64,000 bases of DNA, taken from NCBI GenBank assembly GCA_040219355.1, contig JAVJSN010000015.1:124001-188000 (forward strand), read 5' to 3'. Of the stretch, positions 15,930 through 24,430 are shown piece by piece; within the stretch, counting starts at the first letter, position 1; the number at the start of each line of letters is the position of its first letter. This DNA comes from MH13 sp040219355 (GTDB lineage Bacteria; Pseudomonadota; Alphaproteobacteria; Rhizobiales; MH13). A model generated the notes under the pieces. It did no database searches and was not told where the DNA came from. It saw nothing but the letters and a program-made list of their open reading frames with translations. Both the position numbers and the translations under genes were made by a program.

Positions 15930-17090
15930 CTAGTTTGTGCCCGAATGCCCTAAGCGCAGGAGATCGGCGGTGGCTCCAGTTTCCAAGGGGCCGAAGGATT
16001 CCAACCGAATGGATCGACCAGTCAGCGGATCAGCCAGATAAACACCGTCTTCTTCAAAACGCTGGAGAATGAAGGGAGCCGCCAAATCCAGATCCGACTG
16101 GCTGCGAGACATGTTGAGGCCGCGCAATGCGCCCCGCAACAGCCCATCGGTGCCTGCTTCAACGGTCGTGATCAACGCGCCATCGGCAACCGACTGCACG
16201 GCAATCCTGTCGCCTTCAAGCGGGAGAAACTGTACCTCTTGAGCAAATGCCGGTGCGCCAATGTTGGTGCGCAGCGCACTGGTATCTGCCCATTGGGCAA
16301 AGGCAACGACCAAAACTGTGATGATCGCCGCGCTTGCTGCCATGATGACCAGTGAACGGGGAATGTAATGTGGATCGTGTAGCCTTTTCTGGCCAGCATC
16401 ATTGCTGGTGCCTGCCTGAACCTTTGCCGGTTCTGCCTCGTCGATATTGAGTTGCTCAACGCGAACGCCGGAGCGCTGCAAAAGGTCAGTGGTTTGTACG
16501 TGTGCGGTGTAGGTGTCGGTCAGCAGCTTCGCGACCTTGGAGGCGTCGGGAATGGCCCGAAGGGTTGGCTCAGTGTTGAGCATCCGCCATGGACGAGCAT
16601 GTGGCCACAGAATGAGGTAGGCCAATCCAACGCCCGGCTTCAAAGAGACCGAAAGGTTGCCAATGTCTTTTGTGTTGGACCTGAGAGCCGCTCCATCAAT
16701 GGCGGCAAAAGGCACATTGAAGGTTTTTTGGATGGCAACGCCGACCCGCATCATGATGCGCTTATTGGTGATGGTATAAACGGTCGTTCTCTCCACCAGC
16801 CAAGCCAATAGTAGCAGTATGCCGATGCCAACTGCCCCAAAGGCGAGTATCACGCTGGCCTCACCGACCGCTGTCCCGACGCTCGAACCAGCACGGACGG
16901 ACAATGCAGCGCGTGCAATGGCGCCTGCGACAACCAGGGCCAAAATGATGTGCGTATGAAAGACCTGGCGAGCAAAAGTCCGCCAGGATGGAGCGCCTTG
17001 CCACAACACGAACTCACCGCGTGGCAGGGCAGCGGGAAGACCGCGGACCGGCTCTGTGGCATAGTCATCATGGTTGTGGATGTAGTTCAC
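15930..17090 (-). CDS. puhBC: Fused PuhB-PuhC photosynthetic complex assembly protein
   Basis: A single 386-residue frame covers what are normally two genes. Residues 1 to about 210 match PuhB: N-terminal EPVRGLPAALPRGEFVLWQGAPSW, two membrane helices (about 48-65 and 77-98), then the PH-like segment YTITNKRIMMRVGVAI. Residues about 237-386 match PuhC: HDPHYIPRSLVIM, one membrane helix (about 244-266) and a periplasmic domain. A hydrophilic linker of about 25 residues joins them. PuhB acts in reaction-centre assembly and PuhC in RC-LH1 organisation in Rhodobacter. Start is GTG 17090, overlapping the puhA stop (GTGA). No internal stop or frameshift is seen. Confidence 0.88.
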   Translation of the reverse strand: MNYIHNHDDYATEPVRGLPAALPRGEFVLWQGAPSWRTFARQVFHTHIILALVVAGAIARAALSVRAGSSVGTAVGEASVILAFGAVGIGILLLLAWLVERTTVYTITNKRIMMRVGVAIQKTFNVPFAAIDGAALRSNTKDIGNLSVSLKPGVGLAYLILWPHARPWRMLNTEPTLRAIPDASKVAKLLTDTYTAHVQTTDLLQRSGVRVEQLNIDEAEPAKVQAGTSNDAGQKRLHDPHYIPRSLVIMAASAAIITVLVVAFAQWADTSALRTNIGAPAFAQEVQFLPLEGDRIAVQSVADGALITTVEAGTDGLLRGALRGLNMSRSQSDLDLAAPFILQRFEEDGVYLADPLTGRSIRLESFGPLETGATADLLRLGHSGTN

Positions 17091-17884
17091 AGCAGCGGAT
17101 CCGCACGATGCGGCGTGGCATAGAAATAGCCCGCGCCGTAGTAACCCATGATCTTTTCTTCTTCGAGCATAGTGATCTGATCAGGGTTTGCCGTCAGTGG
17201 TACGTCGGCGAAGTGCTCGCCTTTGATGGCATGCACGTAGAGTCGAAGGTTGGGTCTTGTTTTCACCACAGCGAAGTTGGCTGGCATCAGCACGGTGCGT
17301 GCGCCTTCCTCATCGGAGACTTTGATCTCGTAGTAGCGAATGACGCTTTCAGCCTGGTCAATCCAAACATCGACGACGGTGCCGCCGATCTGCTTGTCAC
17401 ACCCGACAACAGGGTTGCCAATGGGATTGGGGTCGCCGTCAGGAATTGCAAAGGCTTCCAGCATTCGCATCGGGCGAATTTTCACTGCTCCAGAGTGCAG
17501 CAAATCCGGTACATCGGCACGAAGCGCATAAGCGCCAGGTCCAACGCCATCAAGCATCGGGTTGCCGCCGGTTGGATCCTTGGGTGCCCCGGACCATGGC
17601 TCGCTGGGTCGAAGCGCCAGTTCGCGTGCTTCGCGCTCATAGTTTGGCACCGTCACCGACCCGTGGCCGTGCGGTAGGCGGAACGTTTTCGGACCAGGCA
17701 TGTAGATGCCATGCTCGTAAACATTGCCTGTCTCATCAGACTCCAGCGGGTAACCTTCGCGCCGTGTCTCCTTTTGTAAATAGAACAGCAGATAGCCGAA
17801 AAATAGCCAAAAGCCGTAAAGCAAGACCTGCGCAAGATCTAAGTGGGTGGTCAAGTTGACGAAGTCGAATTGCGTGAAATCCAT
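17087..17884 (-). CDS. puhA: Photosynthetic reaction centre H subunit PuhA
   Basis: 265-residue H subunit: a short periplasmic N-terminus, one membrane helix (LAQVLLYGFWLFFGYLLFYLQKETRREGYPLE begins near residue 15) and a cytoplasmic PRC-barrel domain (GGTVVDVWIDQAESVIRYYEI). ATG 17884 is chosen over the longer frame because GGAGGG is 4 bp before it. Normally puhA sits between lhaA and acsF; here it lies after idi, about 8 kb away from those genes. A probable PpsR-type operator and promoter lie near 18156-18173, giving a leader of about 240 nt. Confidence 0.96.
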   Translation of the reverse strand: MDFTQFDFVNLTTHLDLAQVLLYGFWLFFGYLLFYLQKETRREGYPLESDETGNVYEHGIYMPGPKTFRLPHGHGSVTVPNYEREARELALRPSEPWSGAPKDPTGGNPMLDGVGPGAYALRADVPDLLHSGAVKIRPMRMLEAFAIPDGDPNPIGNPVVGCDKQIGGTVVDVWIDQAESVIRYYEIKVSDEEGARTVLMPANFAVVKTRPNLRLYVHAIKGEHFADVPLTANPDQITMLEEEKIMGYYGAGYFYATPHRADPLL

Positions 17885-17996
17885 AACGCCCTCCAAATGC
17901 TCCCTTATGCGTTGAAATGGCCAGGCCGAAGGCGGATTGGGCACTGCCGTGCGGGTGGCTGAGCAGAGGGACGGTGGCGATTGGCCAAGCAGCCTG

Positions 17997-18014
17997 AGCG
18001 TGCGCAGGCACGCT
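17997..18014 (-). other. Hairpin in the puhA leader
   Basis: AGCGTGC-GCAG-GCACGCT is a perfect 7-bp stem about 113 bp upstream of the puhA start. The 358-bp gap 17885-18242 between puhA and idi otherwise contains the operator at 18156-18173 and no gene. Confidence 0.45.
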
Positions 18015-18155
18015 GCAATGCAACTTGGTCCGGTTGGTTGACGAGCAACATTCGGGTCGTCCGTTCTGTTCGTTCCGATGGAATGCCACCGGTAGCTGTC
18101 GGCACAGGAAAACCAAATGCCGACACACCACAGAGTATGGGCGATATCCTCTATG

Positions 18156-18173
18156 TGTCAATAAAATTGGACG
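18156..18173. promoter_or_regulatory. Imperfect PpsR-type operator and -35 upstream of puhA
   Basis: TGTCAATAAAATTGGACG (TGT-N12-ACG on the plus strand). On the minus strand it contains TTGACA (18161 to 18156) and, 16 bp further, CATACT as a weak -10 for puhA. One base of the palindrome deviates. Confidence 0.5.
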
Positions 18174-18242
18174 TTGATTTCAGTTTACAGGTGAAAATCC
18201 AAGGCTGAAGTCGAGGTTGGCGCGCGTGGTCGCTTCGGACCA

Positions 18243-18803
18243 CTAGGCTGCCGGCGCCCACACGTTCGACCAACGTTGAACGTAGAGCTGGAACCAGGGC
18301 GTAAAGTGGTCAGGATTGGTATCGATCTTAGCGAGGAGCCAGTCCATTGAAACCCAGCGCAGTTCGGCTATTTCGTCAGGATTGGGTTTGGGTATCCAGG
18401 CTTTTGGATCAGCGATGCCTTTGAACATATGGACATGTTCGTGCTCGGTTAGCCCTGCGCCGACATCGGCGCGATAGGTGACCTCGCCAATCGGTTCGAG
18501 CGGCAGGGTGATTCCAAGTTCCTCCTGCATGCGCCGGTGGGCGCAATCGGCGACATCTTCTTGCCAATGTGGGTGGCTGCAGCAGGTGTTCGCCCAGAGC
18601 CCGCCGCAATGGTATTTGTCAAAAGCGCGCCGCTGAATGAGCAACTCGCCCTTCGGGTTGAACACAAACGCTGAAATCGCCACGTGCAGTACGCCCAGTT
18701 CATGCGCCCGCAGCTTCTCGATTGGGTAGAGCGAGCCATCTTCGGCGATGGCCGGAATGGTGATCTGCGGTTTGGCAATCTTTGACACGGTTCTTTGTGA
18801 CAT
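18243..18803 (-). CDS. idi: Type 1 isopentenyl-diphosphate delta-isomerase
   Basis: Interconverts IPP and DMAPP, feeding GGPP synthesis by CrtE. The 186-residue Nudix-fold protein has the catalytic Cys in WANTCCSHPHW (about residues 70-80), REL-box-like RMQEELGI and the metal/Glu segment EHEHVHMF (about 120-127). ATG 18803. It is encoded with bchE and bchJ in many purple-bacterial clusters and is the last gene before the puhA promoter region. Confidence 0.95.
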   Translation of the reverse strand: MSQRTVSKIAKPQITIPAIAEDGSLYPIEKLRAHELGVLHVAISAFVFNPKGELLIQRRAFDKYHCGGLWANTCCSHPHWQEDVADCAHRRMQEELGITLPLEPIGEVTYRADVGAGLTEHEHVHMFKGIADPKAWIPKPNPDEIAELRWVSMDWLLAKIDTNPDHFTPWFQLYVQRWSNVWAPAA

Positions 18804-18844
18804 GGCGGTCCTGCAAAAGCGCTGCGCGGCGGGTTTGCCGCCGC

Positions 18845-19492
18845 TTAGGATGGCCAGTCTAAAACAAACCTGCGCACACGCCCATTGGTGGTGAGGCTTA
18901 GATCATCTTCCATGCGCGCATTCGGATGGGCCAGTGCCTGAAACAGACCCTGTAAGGTCGCTGCGTAATAAAGGCATTGCTCATTTTGGGCGTAGACTTC
19001 TGTACAGGCTGGACAGTCGATGAGCGTAAGTGTGGCCGGTTTGCCTGCCGTGAAAGCAAAGGTGCCGCTACCCGCAAAGGTCCAGGCGTTCTTTGAGATC
19101 GCTTTTAATAGGCGTGTGCTTGCAAGTTTTGCGGGCAGGGCGCGCAGCAAGACCTGAACAGGTTTGGGGATCCGGTTGGCCAGAATGTAGTCCGCCGTTC
19201 GCTCACCAGCACGCCACAGGATTTGATCGCCTTCGTTGCCCGTCATCGTGTTGCGCACGGTTACGTGCAGTGCCACCACATCACGTTCTTCGACCATGGC
19301 GGCCGGAGCTTGCGCGCGGTGGTGTAAAAGACCAGCGCGCCTTGCCAGGCGCGTTGCCTCTTGCGTGCCGTAGGCTTCTTCCAGCACATTGAAGACTTGG
19401 ATAACCGCGTTGGGGCCAATGCGCCCAGAGTGATCGCTTGAACGATCACCCTCCACAGGTCTGGTTGGTTGCCACGTTGCGGTGCTGCCCAT
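18845..19492 (-). CDS. bchJ: BchJ, V4R-domain bacteriochlorophyll biosynthesis protein
   Basis: 215-residue protein of the 4-vinyl-reductase (V4R) domain family with conserved Cys in LIDCPACTEVYAQNEQCLYYAA (about residues 162-183). BchJ was first called divinyl reductase; later work suggests it supports BchE substrate delivery instead, so the enzymatic role is uncertain. The ATG at 19492 overlaps the bchE stop (TGATG), showing tight coupling to bchE. Confidence 0.92.
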   Translation of the reverse strand: MGSTATWQPTRPVEGDRSSDHSGRIGPNAVIQVFNVLEEAYGTQEATRLARRAGLLHHRAQAPAAMVEERDVVALHVTVRNTMTGNEGDQILWRAGERTADYILANRIPKPVQVLLRALPAKLASTRLLKAISKNAWTFAGSGTFAFTAGKPATLTLIDCPACTEVYAQNEQCLYYAATLQGLFQALAHPNARMEDDLSLTTNGRVRRFVLDWPS

Positions 19493-21180
19493 CAGGCGTG
19501 CACATTTTGGTTCGCAGACTCGCCCTTTGCCTTTGCCTTGGGGTGGCCATCAAACACTGTGACATGCCCGACCTTCTCGGCTTCTGCCATCTGCTCATCG
19601 GTCAGCTGCACCGGCGCGCCGCCACAGGCCATCGCTTTGGCTGCTTCATGCATCGTGCTTTCCGGTCGGTTGTGGGTGGTCTGCCACTCGACTTTGGAGG
19701 CGTCGAATCGTTTCTTTGTGGTGTCGAATTTAAAATCGACGCCTTTCTTCGATTGAGGCCCCCAATAGTTGACCCGTCCAAGATCGTAAAAGGTGCGCTC
19801 GAAGCCAGCCTTCAGGAACGCCTTCAGACAGCCAAGCAGATATTTGCGGCGTTGGCCTGTACCTTTCCATGGATAGGAGAAGAAGGCCTTGTTCATGTAG
19901 AAGCGCCGGTAGTTGTGCATGACACGATCGAGCAGTGTCGCGCGGTCCATGCTTTCAGGCTTCATTATCGGCGTGACGAAATTGTATTTGTCGAAGTCAA
20001 ACACCTCGACCTTGTCGCCGAGCTCTTTGAAGAGGTCTGAGAAGGGCCAAGGCGTGTACATCGCCCAGTTGGCAAGGTCCGGATCCCAGTCGCGGGCCAT
20101 TTGGTAGGTCTCTTCGAGTGTCTCCACGGTCTCGTTCTCAAGACCAACGATAAACTGCGCCTCGGTAACGATGCCCGCCTCGCGGAGCAGGCGTATGGCG
20201 CGCTTGTTTTCCTCGATCGTGGTTTCTTTGTTGAACAGATCAAGCTTCAACTGGGCGGCTGCTTCGGTTCCAAGCGAAATGTGTACCAAGCCCGCCTTGC
20301 GATAGAAGGGCAGTAGCTCTTCATCACGCAGAATGTCGGTAACACGGGTGTTGATACCCCAAAGCACATCCAAATCGCGGTCGATAAGCTCTTGGCAAAA
20401 AGCGATGAACTTCTTGCGGTTGATGGTTGGTTCCTCGTCGGCGAGAATGAAGAAGCCGATATCGTGCTCTTTGACCAACACCTCGATTTCATCGACCACC
20501 TTCTTGGGGTCGCGGATGCGGTAGTCGCGCCAGAACTTCCACTGTGAACAGAACGAACAGGTGAACGGGCAACCGCGCGCCATGTTGGGGATCGCGACCC
20601 GCCGGTTCATCGGGATGTACATGTATTTGTCCCAGTCGAGGATCGACCAGTCGGGGGCGAGCCCGTCAATGTCCTTCACTGTCGGGGCGGCGGGGGTCGC
20701 GACGACCTGATCGCCGTCAAGATAGGCGATGCCACGCACCGCCTCGCGAGCGCCGGGCCAGTTGCCCTGATGAATGGTGGAAATTAGATCGACGAAGATT
20801 TCTTCGCCTTCGCCACGCACGATGCAATCGATCCAGGGTGCTTCGGCCAACACCTGCTGGTACATAAAGGTCGCGTGGATGCCGCCAAGAACCGTGACCG
20901 CGTTCGGGTGCAGTTCCTTGGCGACCTGCAAGATGCCTTGGGCTTTGTAGATAGAAGGTGTGATGGCCGTGCAGCCGATCACATCAGGTCTCTCGGCAGC
21001 AATGGCGTCGCGAATGTCGGCGTCGGACATCTTGTTGGTCATCGCATCGATGAACGCAACGTCGGTGTAGCCCGCCTTCTTCAACGATCCGGTGAGGTAT
21101 GCGACCCATGCCGGCGGCCAGTTACCAGCGATTTCCGCGCCGCCCGAGTGGTAATTGGGGTGGATGAGCAGGATACGCAT
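19492..21180 (-). CDS. bchE: Anaerobic Mg-protoporphyrin IX monomethyl ester cyclase BchE
   Basis: Radical SAM enzyme that forms ring E using water-derived oxygen, active without O2; 562 residues. An N-terminal B12-binding-type domain (about 1-150) precedes the radical SAM CX3CX2C motif in RGCPFTCSFCSQWKFW (about residues 197-212). ATG 21180 begins MRILLIHPNYHSGGAE, as in the family. The O2-dependent alternative AcsF is also in the window. A PpsR operator is 62 bp upstream. Confidence 0.96.
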   Translation of the reverse strand: MRILLIHPNYHSGGAEIAGNWPPAWVAYLTGSLKKAGYTDVAFIDAMTNKMSDADIRDAIAAERPDVIGCTAITPSIYKAQGILQVAKELHPNAVTVLGGIHATFMYQQVLAEAPWIDCIVRGEGEEIFVDLISTIHQGNWPGAREAVRGIAYLDGDQVVATPAAPTVKDIDGLAPDWSILDWDKYMYIPMNRRVAIPNMARGCPFTCSFCSQWKFWRDYRIRDPKKVVDEIEVLVKEHDIGFFILADEEPTINRKKFIAFCQELIDRDLDVLWGINTRVTDILRDEELLPFYRKAGLVHISLGTEAAAQLKLDLFNKETTIEENKRAIRLLREAGIVTEAQFIVGLENETVETLEETYQMARDWDPDLANWAMYTPWPFSDLFKELGDKVEVFDFDKYNFVTPIMKPESMDRATLLDRVMHNYRRFYMNKAFFSYPWKGTGQRRKYLLGCLKAFLKAGFERTFYDLGRVNYWGPQSKKGVDFKFDTTKKRFDASKVEWQTTHNRPESTMHEAAKAMACGGAPVQLTDEQMAEAEKVGHVTVFDGHPKAKAKGESANQNVHA

Positions 21181-21241
21181 GGCTGGCCCTTTCCGTGATC
21201 GGTTCGATAGTCATCCGATCAGGCCAGTGAACAGTTAGGAG

Positions 21242-21259
21242 TGTCTATTTTCTTTGACA
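21242..21259. promoter_or_regulatory. PpsR/CrtJ operator upstream of bchE
   Basis: TGTCTATTTTCTTTGACA, exact TGT-N12-ACA. On the minus strand it provides a TAGACA that could serve as -35 for bchE; the -10 is not convincing. Confidence 0.7.
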
Positions 21260-21365
21260 CGTATCAAGTGAGGGGCGGTTTACGCCCTGGTGATCCATGT
21301 TCGTGCTATGTCCCGCGTCGTGATGGCTTTGCGGGCAAGTCGTTCTTCTTTTGTATCTTTATCCA

Positions 21366-21399
21366 AGAAAAAAGGCCGACGCAGAAGCGCCGGCCTTTT
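21366..21399 (-). terminator. Terminator downstream of the cytochrome c gene
   Basis: Minus strand GGCCGGCGC-TTCT-GCGTCGGCC (one G-U pair) followed by TTTTTT. The plus strand also ends in TTTT, so it may work both ways. Lies 25 bp beyond the cytochrome stop codon and separates it from bchEJ-idi. Confidence 0.85.
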
Positions 21400-21423
21400 C
21401 AAAACTCTTTTATAAGCAAATGC

Positions 21424-21900
21424 TTACATGTCGCCGCCGTAATTGTCCGTCAACACCGGTGCTGGGTCCACATCGTTGCCGTCGGCATCAAAGCCAGCAA
21501 GGTATTTGATGACGTTTTGAATTTGCGCTTCCTCACGCAGCCCAGCGAAGGCCATGCGGGTCCGAGGGACCATGGCACGCGGATTTTGCAAATATTCAGA
21601 CATGATGGCGACAGTCCAAACGCCGCCCTGCTCTTCGCCAGCGGCGACGTGCGAGTCGGAATAGCGGAAGCCTTCCACAGAGCCCCATTCGCGGCCGATA
21701 ATGCCGTTAAGCGGTGGGCCAACACGTGCCATCGCGCCAGGGCCAACCATGTGACAGGCGGAGCACTGACGAAACACGGCAGCGCCGGCTTCTGCATCAG
21801 CGTCGATATAGGGTTGGGCGTCTTGCGCGGCTGCAACACCAGCGCCACCGACCATGGTGAAGGCTGCCGTTGCAAGCGCGATCCCGAAACGTTTCATCAT
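21424..21900 (-). CDS. cycA: Cytochrome c2-type electron carrier (CycA-like)
   Basis: 158-residue class I c-type cytochrome. A signal peptide with cleavage near AAAQDA (about residue 26) is followed by the haem motif CSACH (about 46-50) and a Met ligand region PRTRMAFAGLR (about 112-122). It is probably the periplasmic electron donor to the reaction centre, matching its usual position after hemA in PGCs, and is needed because no pufC is present. Start is ATG 21900 or the adjacent ATG 21897. Confidence 0.88.
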   Translation of the reverse strand: MMKRFGIALATAAFTMVGGAGVAAAQDAQPYIDADAEAGAAVFRQCSACHMVGPGAMARVGPPLNGIIGREWGSVEGFRYSDSHVAAGEEQGGVWTVAIMSEYLQNPRAMVPRTRMAFAGLREEAQIQNVIKYLAGFDADGNDVDPAPVLTDNYGGDM

Positions 21901-22121
21901 TTTTTCTCCCTTGGCCGGACGGCCGCTCTAGAAATGCCACTCCGCATAAACACTGACGCGAGCGGGAAAGCTCTGTCAAGGCAACGAGTGGATACGGCGC
22001 TGCAATAGCCTATGAACTTCTCCCACAGAATCGAGAGATGGTTTCCGCAAGCTTTCGCACGCACAATAGGTTTACGCACGGTGTGGTGTTCGGTTCAAAG
22101 CAAGTGGAAATTTGTGTCTTA

Positions 22122-22169
22122 GACATTTGGTCCAGTTGGTGGCCCAGAACGGCCACCAACCAAAATGTC
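22122..22169 (-). other. Long stem-loop between hemA and cycA
   Basis: An inner perfect 10-bp stem GTTGGTGGCC/GGCCACCAAC (22135-22144 and 22151-22160) is extended by an outer stem GACATTTGG/CCAAAATGTC. It lies a few bases beyond the puhE-hemA stop. No T-tract follows on the minus strand, so it may protect or process the mRNA rather than terminate. The rest of the 274-bp gap 21901-22174 shows nothing else. Confidence 0.6.
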
Positions 22170-22174
22170 TGATG

Positions 22175-24406
22175 TTAGGCGACGGCCCGTGAAAGGGCGC
22201 ATTGCGACCAAAGATCGTTCAGCGCACTGACCAAGTGGCCGATATCATCGTCGCTGTGCAGCGGACCCGGGGTAATACGCAGCCGCTCGGTGCCTTTGGG
22301 CACAGTGGGGTAGTTAATCGGCTGGATGTAGATCCCGTACTGATCAAGCAACACATCGCTGATAAACTTACATTTTTTCGCATTGCCAACCATCACTGGA
22401 ATGATGTGGCTTGGATTGGGCAGATGGGGAATGCCCTTGGCATCCAACGCCGCACGCACTTTTGCTACGCGCTCTTTTTGAGCATCGCGCTCGACTGAAC
22501 TTTCTTTCAAATGCTGGATTGATGCCGTTGCGCCCGCAGCAATGGTTGGCGGCAAGGCGGTGGTGAAGATGAAGCCTGATGAGAAGGAGCGCACATAGTC
22601 GCAAAGCGCAGCAGAGGCGGCGATGTAACCACCCATCACGCCGAACGCTTTGCCAAGTGTGCCTTCGACCACGGTAATGCGGTCCATAACGCCATCGCGC
22701 TCGGCAATGCCAGCGCCACGCGGCCCGTACATACCGACTGCGTGCACTTCGTCCAGATAGGTCATAGCGCCGTGTTTCTCGGCAACTTCAATGATTTCTT
22801 TGATGGGGGCGATGTCGCCGTCCATGGAGTAAACCGATTCAAAGGCCACAATTTTTGGTCGACCTGGCGCAATGGCGGCCAGCTTGCGGTCTAGATCTTC
22901 GGGATCATTGTGTTTCCAGATTGCCTTATCGGCGCGCGAATGGCGGATGCCCTCGATCATTGAGGCGTGGTTGAGCGCATCGGACAGGATCACACAGTCG
23001 GGAATGGTAGAGCCCAGCGTGCCAAGTGATGCCCAGTTGGAGACGTAGCCTGAGGTGAAAATCAGAGCTGCTTCCTTGCCGTGCAGATCGGCCAATTCCT
23101 GTTCCAAAAGCACGTGGAAATGGTTGGTGCCAGAAATGTTGCGTGTGCCGCCCGCGCCAGCTCCGCAGCGCTCAATGGCCTCGTGCATGGCGTCTATGAC
23201 GCTTTGTTTCTGGCCCATGCCAAGATAGTCATTGGAGCACCAAACTGTGACGTCCTGAATGCCATCATCGGTGTGGCGCACAGCCTTTGGGAAAGCGCCC
23301 ATTTTGCGTTCAAGGTGGGCGAACACCCGGTAGTTGCCTTCCTCGCGCAGCCCATCCAGGGAACCGGCGAAATAGGCTTCATAATCCATCAATTCGTCAT
23401 TGGACGCGGTTGGATGCGCGATTTTCACACGCGTTGCCAACGTGGCGGCTGGACAGCCGGTTGATTGGGTCGAGACGCTGAACGGAACAGGGCCATTCTC
23501 GTTATCGCTGGGTTTGGTGGTGTCCGTCATGGTGGAAAGTCCCCGATTGGATTTCGCGTCGGATAACGCGCTGGAATCACGCCGTTGACCGGCTTTTGGT
23601 GTGATTGTGGTTGCAAGAACAGGTTTGGAGTTGGAAATTTTGGTTGGTTCAGGTTGCGGCTGTTTGAGATACCAGCGCCACAGTTCCTCATCGCGCCAAG
23701 GCAGCACGAGAAACCAATGCTCGATCACGCCAAGGGCGGCGAGCGTTGTGAGCAGAACAAAGGTCGTTTGCGCAGGTGGTGTTGTCGCCAAGGCCTGCTG
23801 ACCAAGCCATACAGTGAGAATGGTGCCTGTGGTTACGGAGATCGGGAAAAGCATGTTCAAGGCCCGATTGCGGAAATAGCTTTTCAGATGCTCCAGATGG
23901 CTGGGTAGAAATTCCTCGGTGATGTTGGGCACGCCCAAGAAAATGTTGAACTTAGTGGAAAGGCGCATGCCCCACAGGATGGCGAACGTCCAAAGGGCGG
24001 TTTGATTGTCAGTGCCCCAGAGCATTGCCGCCAACCCAACCAGCGTCAGTGCGATGGCCACCTCATGGTGGATCAGTGTTTGCGCGGCGTAGACAAAACG
24101 CTTCCACCCGACTGCGTCTGCTGGGCAGGTGTCACGCCGTGGACCGGTGATAATGCCGGTCAAGAAGCTCACCTCATGCCAACCCCACAGCGCTAGGCCT
24201 GCGGTGAAGCCGATAAAGGCGCCGCTGACCGTTGCCATGTCACGGGTCAACCAAGCTGCTGCGATGGCTGTCACGCCAAATAGGCTGGCAACCACGAAGG
24301 TGGCGCGTGGCGTGACCCGCGGCAGCCGATCGGCAAGCAAGATTACCCCGGTGGAAAACCACCAGAGGAACAATGCAAAGCCAATCGGGGCGAGCCAACT
24401 GATCAC
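22175..24406 (-). CDS. puhE-hemA: Fused PuhE-HemA (PGC membrane protein plus 5-aminolevulinate synthase)
   Basis: One uninterrupted 743-residue frame. Residues 1 to about 245 are PuhE (DUF3623 type): seven or so membrane helices, with GWHEVSFLTGIITGPRR at about 75-91 and FLGVPNITEEFLPSHL at about 156-171. Residues 340-743 align from end to end with stand-alone ALA synthase: MDYEAYF start, TVWCSNDYLGMG, SGTNHFHVLLEQEL, YLDEVHAVGMYGPRG and the PLP-Lys in GTLGKAFGVMGGY. The linker (about 250-339) is hydrophilic. Internal ATGs at 23530 and 23389 could restart HemA, but neither has a convincing ribosome site. Start is GTG 24406, 24 bp after acsF. HemA condenses glycine and succinyl-CoA, so ALA synthesis may be tethered to the membrane. 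Confidence 0.88.
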   Translation of the reverse strand: MISWLAPIGFALFLWWFSTGVILLADRLPRVTPRATFVVASLFGVTAIAAAWLTRDMATVSGAFIGFTAGLALWGWHEVSFLTGIITGPRRDTCPADAVGWKRFVYAAQTLIHHEVAIALTLVGLAAMLWGTDNQTALWTFAILWGMRLSTKFNIFLGVPNITEEFLPSHLEHLKSYFRNRALNMLFPISVTTGTILTVWLGQQALATTPPAQTTFVLLTTLAALGVIEHWFLVLPWRDEELWRWYLKQPQPEPTKISNSKPVLATTITPKAGQRRDSSALSDAKSNRGLSTMTDTTKPSDNENGPVPFSVSTQSTGCPAATLATRVKIAHPTASNDELMDYEAYFAGSLDGLREEGNYRVFAHLERKMGAFPKAVRHTDDGIQDVTVWCSNDYLGMGQKQSVIDAMHEAIERCGAGAGGTRNISGTNHFHVLLEQELADLHGKEAALIFTSGYVSNWASLGTLGSTIPDCVILSDALNHASMIEGIRHSRADKAIWKHNDPEDLDRKLAAIAPGRPKIVAFESVYSMDGDIAPIKEIIEVAEKHGAMTYLDEVHAVGMYGPRGAGIAERDGVMDRITVVEGTLGKAFGVMGGYIAASAALCDYVRSFSSGFIFTTALPPTIAAGATASIQHLKESSVERDAQKERVAKVRAALDAKGIPHLPNPSHIIPVMVGNAKKCKFISDVLLDQYGIYIQPINYPTVPKGTERLRITPGPLHSDDDIGHLVSALNDLWSQCALSRAVA

Positions 24407-24430
24407 GTGTTTTTTCTTCCTAGACCTTGC

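Noticed and set aside
23081..23908. Plus-strand frames over puhE-hemA that might mean two separate genes with a break
   Set aside because: The minus frame is continuous from 24406 to 22175 and both parts match known proteins, so the plus-strand frames are shadows.
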